Shown: positions 56,846 through 64,000 of the stretch, one piece after another
Layout: every line of letters starts with the position of its first letter
How positions within the stretch are numbered: position 1 is the stretch's first letter
From: Marsupella aquatica
Lineage: Eukaryota; Marchantiophyta
Length of the DNA: 64,000 nucleotides
Assembly (NCBI GenBank): GCA_973895155.1
Contig: OZ316899.1
Location: forward strand, 7,812,001-7,876,000
Reading direction: 5' to 3'
The notes under the pieces: model-generated
Database searches by the model: none
What the model was told of the DNA's origin: nothing
The model's input: only the letters and a program-made list of their open reading frames with translations
Program-made: the position numbers and the translations under genes

Positions 56846-59800
56846 TCACTCATTAACCGCCGTACCGGCGGCGTCACATAGCTCCCTGCTTAATTGTGAA
56901 GCGTCCTCGCGAACATTGCTATCGGCGTCGTCATCTTGATGGTGGTACTTTTTTACACGATCGTAGCTGATTCGCGTGGGGAGTAAATCGTCGGCATACG
57001 TCGCAAGCTCCAAAGATCCGTTTCGGTAGATCTGATTGACAAGGAAGGGCCCCAACCACCGGGTATGCAGCTTCCCTGGAAACTGCATGTACCTACTATC
57101 GTACAGAAGGACTAGATCGCCTGCCACGACGTCGACCCTCCGTAGTCCTTTGTCGTGCTGCTTCTTCGAAGTTGCCTGTTTCTTCACGGTGTGTCGAGCT
57201 GCCAGTAGTCGTGCTTCTTCCAAGGCTTCAATCTGATAAGCTCGGTCTGACAGACTTTCAGATTCAAGTAAGCGATCCCGAATGCTGACCCGTGGAGTGT
57301 GCACTTCAAATTCGACGGGCACCAACGAATGTTGGCCGAACACCAGAAAGTACGGGCTGTGACTCGTAGTAGTTTTGTAAGCTAGATTATACGAGTACAC
57401 CGCCGCGTACAACTTATCATCCCAATCCGTTTTGTGCGCAGCTACAGTTTTGTTGAGGATCTTCCCAATGATACCATTTGCTCTCTCCGCCATCCCGTTG
57501 GCTTTAGGATGATATGGGGTAGTCTTGCGGTGCTTGACTAGGTAACGCTCCGTAAGCTGGGCTACGGTGTCATTGAGGAAGTGGGTTCCACGGTCGCTTA
57601 CGAATTCTAAGGGCGGTCCGAATCGGGTGAAAATCTGTTCGTATAAGAATCTGGCACTGGTTGCGGCGTCGTCCTTTACCGTAGCCCGCGCTTTGACCCA
57701 TTTGGTGGAGTAATCAATAGCTAATAGGATGTACCTGCACCTTCGCCTTCGGGTAACGGGAGTGAATGGTCCGATATAATCAATTCCCCATTTTTCGAAT
57801 GGTGCCAATGGAAGCACAGATGTGAGCGGGTGATGATGAGCCCGCCTCGGGGCCCCCGCTCACTGACACAAGTCACAGCCCTTAATGAAGCGCTGTACAT
57901 CCCGATGCAACGTAGACCACCAATACCCCGAGTCCAGAATCTTTCGGGCTGTCGTAACTACCGCGAAATGGCCTCCAGCTTCTTCTTCATGCAGGGCCTG
58001 TATCACGATAAGTGTCTCCTTATACTCTAAGCAGTGTCGTAACTTTCCGTTAATACCTTCCTTATGTAGGTGACCCTGTATCATGACGTAAGGCCCGGCT
58101 TTCCGTAAAAACAGAGCGGCGGCCTCCTGATTGATGCCGTCAGGGATGCGGCCCGTTAAAAGGAAGGTGATTATTGAGCCGTACCATGTTGGTGTCCCTT
58201 CCCCCACGTGGAACAACTCCTCATCCGGAAAAATATCATCAATTGGCTGATCGACTGGTACGCCGTCCAGTCGTGAAAAGAAATCGGCATTGAGGTGTAC
58301 CCTTCCTGGCCGAACCCAAACTTCGTAATTAAATTCCTGGAGAAGTAGCACCCACCGGGCTATCCGTCCTGTCACATCCGCTTTGTTGACCATGTACTTC
58401 AGGCTATCATGATCCGTGTGGAAAATGACCTTGTAGCCTAGCAGATAGTGTCGGAACTTTTTACACGAGTAGATTATTCCCAAAGCTTCTCGATCAGTGG
58501 GGGAATAATTCTTTTCGGCTGCAAATAGTTGACGGCTAGCGAAATAGATGGGGTGATCACGTCCATCCTCATCTAGCTGACTAAGTACGGATCCGATACA
58601 GAACCCTGACACATCGACATACACGTGGAACTCCTTATTCCAGTCTGGGGTGACCATGATAGGCGCGGTGGTGAGTCGTTTACGGAGTTCCTCAAAAGCA
58701 ATCCGTCTTCGGGGTGTCTTCTCGACCGCTGCGTCCTTCTTCATCATCTCAGTTAAGGGCAACGCAATTTTAGCAAAGTCTTTAATGAACCGGCGGTAAT
58801 ACCCTACGCAGCCCAAGAAGGATCGTACTGCTTTTTGATCCAAGGGGAACACCACCGCCATCCAGGCCGCAACTTTCTCTTGGTCCACCTCAATGCCCCG
58901 TTTGGACACACGATGCCGGAGTAACACCCCCTCCTCTACCCCGAAGAAGCATTTGGCGGGATGTAGTTTGAGGTTAACATCTCGGCATCGTTGCAACGTT
59001 CGTCGTAGGTGTTCGGGGTGCATGGCAATGGTTCCGAAGATGGCAAAGTCATCGATAAATATCTCCAAAAATTCCCGTAGGAAATCGTGGAAGATATTCA
59101 TCATAAGGCACTGAAACATAGCCGGGGCGTTACACAGACCAAAAGGCATCCTCCGAAATGCGAACGTTCCCCACTCCGTAGTGAAAGTTGTTTTGAGCTG
59201 ATCCGCGAGACGAATCCAGATTTGGTTATAACCTGAATACCCGTCAAGAAATGTATAGATTTCATTTCGGGCCACCATATCTAGAACCATATCCGTGAAT
59301 GGTAATGGGTAATGGTCTTTTCGGGTTGCATCATTCAGCTTACGGTAGTCCTGACAGATACGAATCTTAGGTTTTCCATCCGTACCTCCCTTCTTTGGTA
59401 CAATGACAATGGGAGAGACCCAGTCGCTGGCCATTACCGGGTAAATGATATCGGCGGCGAGGAGACGATCAATTTCCTCCTTCACTAAGATGGAGTACCT
59501 CGGATTCATGCGACGTTGTCGCTGTCGTACCGCATGGGCTCCTAGGTTCAGATCGATTGTGTGTTCTCCCAACTCGGGGGAGACGCCTGTTAAATCATGA
59601 TGACTCCATGCAAACACATCTTCATATTCCTTGAGCAAAGCTTGGATGGATTTTTCAGCCTTCCCCGTCAGAGCGTGGCCTAGGTTAAAAGATTTGTCCA
59701 TCCCAATAGTGTACTTCCGGTAGTGCTCCTTCCTGATGACTTCAACCTGGTTTCGCAGACTCGGGTCCAGGCTCGCGTCAAGCTCAGCTAACCGAACCCC

Positions 59801-61023
59801 TCCGTACATGGGTGGGACCGGGATTGGTCTCGGGATGGGGTTTACTTCCTCCAATTGCGGAATGGACGGATCCCATGAGACTCGCTTTTTATGTCTCGGT
59901 CTCGAGTTTTCGGCCTCAGGTGGTTGTTGGGCTGGTTCATGGTTACGAGGCTCTGAAATGGAAGGAGTAGCCTCGGCTCCCTGCTTAGCTGGAGCCGTGT
60001 CCTCCGTCTCGACGAGTTGTTCGTGCGTTTCCTCATCCCCGACAGTAGATGTACTTGGGGTGGACTCAATGGCAGCCCTCGGGTAATTTAGGAGATGTGT
60101 TTCTCGGGTTGCTTCAACTCCGAAGACATCTTCCTCGGATAGGGACGAGATGAGTTCGATCATATTGAGTTCCTCTTCCTCCGAGGTCTCCGAATCATAT
60201 TCCTCGGGTCCTTGTGGGGTTTCTCCCTGATAATCGTCCATTGCCCAGGATACCCGTACGGTGGGTTCCCCGAACCGTAGCTCCTTCTTTCCCCAATCCG
60301 TGACTACGCGGCCACCGTACAACCATGGCCTGCCCAGAAGAACCGGATAAGAGGAGGGACGAACCGGCCTCATGACTAAGAAGTTGAGATAGAACTCTAC
60401 CCCTCCCACCAGAGTGAGCACTCGTGTGAGCGTGCCTAATGGGAGGACCCTTGCCCCGTTTGCTAATCTGATAGCTCGGGCCGTGGGTTGATACGTGAGG
60501 TATCCTAACTTGACTGACGTTTCTTCAGTCATGATGTTGACTCCCGCTCCTCCGTCTACAAGAACCATCTTGATGGTACAGTTATTAATTTTGATCGAGA
60601 TGTCCGGCGCTCCAAGGTCCTCGCATATCATGTTGCAGTCCGCACTCCCAACTCGGGGTAGTCTCCTCCTTCGGCGACCCATGAGCAACTCCCTCAGTTG
60701 TCGTCTGTACTGTGGGTTGTTCTGCAGCAGTTGCCCCACCGTCGCTGTAACCGGGCAACTCTTCACGTCCTCCTTAATATCATAGTCCTCCTTTGTTTCT
60801 TTCGTTGGCTGCTGCTTGGCTTCCTCTTGTTTATCTTGCTTTTCTTGCTCCTGACGCCGGGCTGTCTCGGCTGCTTTGATGTCCTTATCGATTGCCTTCT
60901 GGTATTCCCAAGCTTCGTAAGCCTCCAGCTGTTTCTTTACCAATTCTTCGATGCGGGGGAAAAACAGTTTCGGGTCGTCCCGTCGGTAGTCATCGTCCTT
61001 TTCCGGGGGTATATTTATCGCTG
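56846..61023 (-). pseudogene. pol of element C (nearly continuous)
   Basis: A 1027-codon open frame (60943-57860) and a 324-codon frame (57817-56846) are separated by one TGA at about 57858-57860, where A has a CGA. Domains: Lys/Glu coiled segment, protease VDGGAGVNIM, RT CQDYRKLNDATRKDHYPLPF and FIDDF (about 59053), RNase H, integrase with GIDYIGPF, SDRGTHF and ERANG. It preserves about 50 residues in the post-protease acidic region that A lacks (around 60090-59900). Gag is missing because of the truncation. It is the best-preserved pol of the family here. Confidence 0.9.
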
Positions 61024-61788
61024 GACTCTATGTGTTCTAATGTTAACATGGTGAATGGTGAGCTTATAGAGTGAGTTCATTCCAAGTACACAATAAAACA
61101 TGAATGGAATGTGTTATTTGTGCACAAGAGTGAGTTCATTCCAAGTAGTATAGTGGGGTCTTCATCACTCATTTCCAGTTGACATGAAAGACTTATACAT
61201 ACCCCACAAAGTGTCTACTTTAGTTGTTTTATAAACCCACAAAGTATATTTAAATACTACCCTCCATAACCTTTTTAGTCTTTCCCAACGACTCACCATT
61301 GCAGCCCATAAAAGACTGAAAATGACTCACCAAAGCTACCCACACAAAGACTACAATAGACTGAAAATCCAGTCTATTAAATGACTTATAAACCAGTTCT
61401 ATAAAGGACTCAGTTGATTATAGTAACAAAACATACGACTCGCAATCCTATAAAGGATTGGAGTCCTTCCCAGTCGTTTCCAAGTCCTATATGGTACTAA
61501 ATAGTTGTTTAATGGGGTCTAAATACCCCCCGGTTTCTACTTGTGATAGTTGCCTCCGGATCAGTTATACGGTCCGAGGCAGACAACCATAACGCGCCCC
61601 TAATCCGGTGGTACGTCACGTGCCGTGTTGCATGAACTCTATTATTACTAAAACCTATCCTAAGCATCATGACTAGATAATTTTGTGTCGTTATGCTAAT
61701 AACTACGGATTCCTAAGTCTACTTCATACGTGCGTAACACAGATTAAGCCATATTACTCATTACCAGTCGTGTTGGCGGCGTCACAGT
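61024..61788 (-). mobile_element. LTR fragment G (A-like, U3 part)
   Basis: On the minus strand it begins TGTGACGCCGCC at 61788 and keeps TTATTAGCATAACGA (61694-61708) seen at about 20547 in A, but otherwise is diverged and AT-rich. It contains direct repeats of GAGTGAGTTCATTCCAAGTA (starting about 61070 and 61129) and several GACTGAAAAT copies. It ends at the break with element C. Confidence 0.65.
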
Positions 61789-62816
61789 TTGGTCAAGCTT
61801 AAGTTGTGAAAGGTAATCTTTACTGTGCCACCTTGGTTGGATGAACAAAATCTGAAGTGACATTATGATTGATGTATTAGGTGATTCAAAGATAAACATA
61901 GACAAAGATGTGCCCAGCCTAGTGCCCCAGTGTCCATAGCCAATGAGGCATCAGGTAAGCTTATGCTTTAAATTCCCCTATATGAATGTTGTGAGACAAT
62001 TCATTGGTTAACAGATTTAACCTGAATATTGTGGTGTGTTTATTGTTATTCATTTAGGATTAGCAGAAGCAAACATGGAGGATGTGGCAATGGCAAAGAA
62101 GAGGACAAAGGCTGTTCATAATGGTAAGTTGATAGTGACAACTTTGTGGTTGGTGACATGTACATTTAGCACATGTGATTAGTGATTGACTTATGTTGGA
62201 CAATGCACTGAATTGTAGTTGATGCAGAGTTGATAGACTCTCAACCAAGTGGGAGCGGGGTGAAGTGACGCCAAAACTTGGGAGCAACATTGGATGCAAG
62301 TAAGATTGTAGATGGTTCAATTGAAGCAAGTACAATGTTTGCAGATATTGAGATGATGTCGTAGGGAAATCCTACTACACAATCAGAAGTGTCAAATATG
62401 GATGCAGATTCTTTGAAGAAGAGTGTCCCCAATTCTTGATCACCAACACAAACACTCGTGCCAAAGTGATGACTTGCAACCAAGGTATGAATAATGTCAT
62501 GTATAAGCCACCCAGGAAAGCCAAGAAAAATAGCCAAGGTAAGGTGGAGGTGATAGCCACAACAGAGCTAGTCCATAATCTTCTATCATGGGAGGCTGAC
62601 TCACAGGTATGTGTGGGTACATGCATTTTGCAACTGGATCATACTAAATTCCATGGCAAAGTGGTCCCAAATGACCATGTAAAAGTGTTGTTGACTACAG
62701 TCATTGTATCTGATTATAATTTGCCATTTCCAAATAGAGCAGATGATCCACCTCAAGAAGTAATTGCAAATATCAACCTATTTATTAAAAGTGTATTTTC
62801 TTTTGTTCACAAATGA
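61789..62816 (+). pseudogene. CACTA-like second gene remnant (tnpA-type C-terminal domain)
   Basis: Short exon-like pieces are bounded by good splice sites: GTAAGC at 61955, acceptor at 62057, exon 62058-62123, GTAAGT at 62124, acceptor at 62218, exon from 62219. The last open part (62436-62816) reads GTCILQLDHTKFHGKVVPND and LPFPNRADDPPQEVIANINLFI, resembling the C-terminal domain of plant Ptta/En/Spm-type proteins (the HG...V...LP.P pattern). Stops at about 62268, 62361 and 62438 and a frame change make it non-functional. Whether it belongs to the same CACTA element as tnp2 is unproven. Confidence 0.5.
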
Positions 62817-62822
62817 GTCTTG

Positions 62823-62900
62823 AAATGTACACTTTCATGTCCCCAAATGTACACTTCAAGACACCCAAATGTACACTTTTGTGTCTCTAAATGTACACTT
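62823..62900. repeat. 22-bp periodic repeat with AAATGTACACTT core (4 copies)
   Basis: The 12-base core AAATGTACACTT is repeated exactly at 62823, 62845, 62867 and 62889, spaced exactly 22 bases, with variable spacers. It lies between the stops of two convergent genes. Contains the palindrome TGTACA. Could be transposase subterminal binding sites or a protein-binding array. Confidence 0.85.
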
Positions 62901-63153
62901 TATAGGCCAAATCACATTAATATTATATTAATAAATAATACATATTATATTATTTAATAACTCACATAGAAATGGAGGATAAAAACTTATAAAGTTATTT
63001 CATCCCCATTTAAGGACCAGATATTCTGTGAACAAAATAACATCATTCCAAATAGATTATAAAATATCTTTATACAATTATCTGCAAATTTACATTGAAT
63101 ACGAACATGTTTCTAGTACTATCCAAGGGGCTTAACACAAGTCAATTAAATAT
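62901..63153. other. AT-rich intergenic stretch
   Basis: Very AT-rich, no frame or repeat of note. Probably contains the 3' UTR of the minus-strand FCP1-like gene. Confidence 0.5.
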
Positions 63154-63999
63154 CTAAACCAAGTGCTCCCTACAATGTGTATTTGAGCATGTGCCCCTGT
63201 CTCCTTTCCTATCTACCCTATTGTCACGGTTGCAACTCACTTTATTTTCAGGGAGTTGAAATCTGGTGGTGTTGTTCCTAATGGCTATAATCTCCCGCAA
63301 AAAGTGTCTGGGATTTTCTCTATATGGACCTGAATAGTCCTTTCCTAAAAATGATTTAGCAAGTGAGTTGACAAGTGCATTGTCAAGTTCCACCTCAGGA
63401 CGTAAACTACATATACGGTGCTTTACATTCCAAGGGATCTCATTACTGTTGAGGTCCAACACACTATGTGTAAACTGTGACTTCCAAATTTTTGCTGCAA
63501 ATCTCTTGCTAAGTTGATCATAAGTAATCTCATTTTTTGCCTTGTCTCTCTTCATGTGCAAAAGAGACCACTTTGGAGAGTTGAGAAGAAGATAGCATCG
63601 AATGTCACTTGCATGTGATAGTTTCTCAAGACATGGCCAAAGAATTGCTAGAAGAAAATTATCTCCACGATTGGCATGCGTGTAGGGCACTGGAAATAAT
63701 CCGGTCATGTCTGGGTTGGCAAATGCCTTAAGGGGGGAGTCATCCACAAGGAGGGTGTTGGTTTCATCATATAGATTTCCAAATGCATTCCATACCACCT
63801 GAAAATCCTTCAGTAGCACATTTGCCTTTCCGTTTGTAATGTCACGCCTTTGAATGCCTGTGTCAAAGGCTTCCACCTGTGTGAATACAAACTTAAGTTT
63901 CAACCGCTCCTCAACAGTGAACATCATGTTCAGCATTTTCACTGTTCGTTCTACCCCAGCACAAGTCCAAATTGCAACGTCAAATCTGTCAAAAACCAA
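63154..63999 (-). CDS. FCP1/NIF-type phosphatase-like protein, N-terminus off window
   Basis: A 281-codon open frame enters from the right edge, so the start and the DxDxT nucleophile motif are outside. Visible: VFDRFDVAIWTCAGVERTVK (the region after the catalytic loop), FVFTQ, and TLLVDDSPLKAFANPDMTGLF, the conserved acidic VDDSP motif of FCP1/SCP phosphatases (PF03031, HAD fold). This argues for a phosphatase-type domain. The C-terminal part has YSGPYRENPRHFLREIIAIRNNTTRF-like sequence, vaguely like the KEN ribonuclease domain of IRE1 (LLRxIRN..HY). That second resemblance is tentative. No stop interrupts it. It could be a host gene or a CACTA passenger. Confidence 0.6.
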   Translation of the reverse strand: MVFDRFDVAIWTCAGVERTVKMLNMMFTVEERLKLKFVFTQVEAFDTGIQRRDITNGKANVLLKDFQVVWNAFGNLYDETNTLLVDDSPLKAFANPDMTGLFPVPYTHANRGDNFLLAILWPCLEKLSHASDIRCYLLLNSPKWSLLHMKRDKAKNEITYDQLSKRFAAKIWKSQFTHSVLDLNSNEIPWNVKHRICSLRPEVELDNALVNSLAKSFLGKDYSGPYRENPRHFLREIIAIRNNTTRFQLPENKVSCNRDNRVDRKGDRGTCSNTHCREHLV

Positions 64000-64000
64000 C

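Larger units (their letters stand above)
52877..56878 (-). mobile_element. 3' LTR of element C (4002 bp)
   Basis: Same structure as the A LTRs: start TGTGACGCCGCC with the GC-rich inverted repeat, TATA, long ORF, U5-like tail, end ACGTGACA at 52877. Confidence 0.92.
52877..61023 (-). mobile_element. Ty3/gypsy element C (A family), 5'-truncated
   Basis: Minus strand: pol 61023-56846, then the 3' LTR 56878-52877. Similarity to A ends at about 61023 (just before the PEKDDDYRRDD stretch); gag N-terminus and 5' LTR are gone, replaced by a piece of another LTR (G). The left flank ACAAC (52872-52876) could be a target copy, but its partner is lost. Confidence 0.9.

Noticed and set aside
62823-62900. 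Short regular repeats as a CRISPR array
   Set aside because: Repeat core of 12 bases and spacers of 10 are too short, and the context is plant transposon DNA.

Overview
The window looks like repeat-rich intergenic DNA from a plant nuclear genome. It carries plant-type Ty3/gypsy elements (the ATRKDHYPLPF reverse-transcriptase motif is typical of the Ogre/Tat/Athila side of plant Ty3), Ty1/copia elements with a TTATCAGCACG-type primer site, and an En/Spm (CACTA) tnp2 transposase gene with DUF4218/DUF4216-like parts and spliceosomal introns. I cannot fix the species; a streptophyte (green plant or close algal relative) is the safe statement. I see no tRNA, rRNA, CRISPR or bacterial-style operon, and no clearly single-copy host gene, except possibly two domain-bearing ORFs (SET-like and FCP1-like) that sit beside transposase remnants.

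Layout, left to right. 1-4610: minus-strand LTR element E' with a ~4.2 kb LTR that contains a long ORF; it lies inside the 5' LTR of a plus-strand gypsy element B (4611-11493, decayed gag-pol, 3' LTR at 10648-11493). 11494-15884: a SET-like ORF followed by the 5' part of a CACTA tnp2 gene. This block and part of the following copia element are tandemly duplicated (2767 bp units, one mismatch found). 15885-35243: a minus-strand copia element with 168-169 bp LTRs and a perfect ACCAC target duplication. Within its gag sits gypsy element A (20461-34484, plus strand, ~4.02 kb LTRs, perfect CTTCT target duplication). 35249-39728: the rest of the tnp2 gene and a DUF4216-like part, with a GC-rich unassigned stretch between. 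39956-40609: a second copia fragment (5' LTR plus start of gag). 41212-43883: 5' LTR and leader of element F. 43884-51633: element E (minus strand, 4.28 kb LTR with ORF, pol without indels but with many stops). 51634-52876: 3' end of a second B element. 52877-61023: element C, same family as A (minus strand, 3' LTR plus nearly continuous pol, 5' end lost). 61024-61788: piece of another A-like LTR. 61789-64000: remnants of a CACTA-like second gene, a 22-bp periodic repeat, and a minus-strand FCP1/NIF-type phosphatase-like ORF running off the window.

The most unusual theme is that elements A, C, E and E' carry a long ORF (about 880 to 1200 codons) inside each LTR, downstream of a TATA-like promoter in the A/C family and outside gag-pol. 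The A and E versions look distantly related and share a layout: globular central domain, low-complexity linker, long C-terminal coiled coil. A second theme is strictly nested insertion, which gives a relative chronology. A third is the association of SET-like and FCP1-like ORFs with CACTA transposase remnants. Most coding lesions are C-to-T or G-to-A stops, as expected for cytosine-methylated, silenced DNA.
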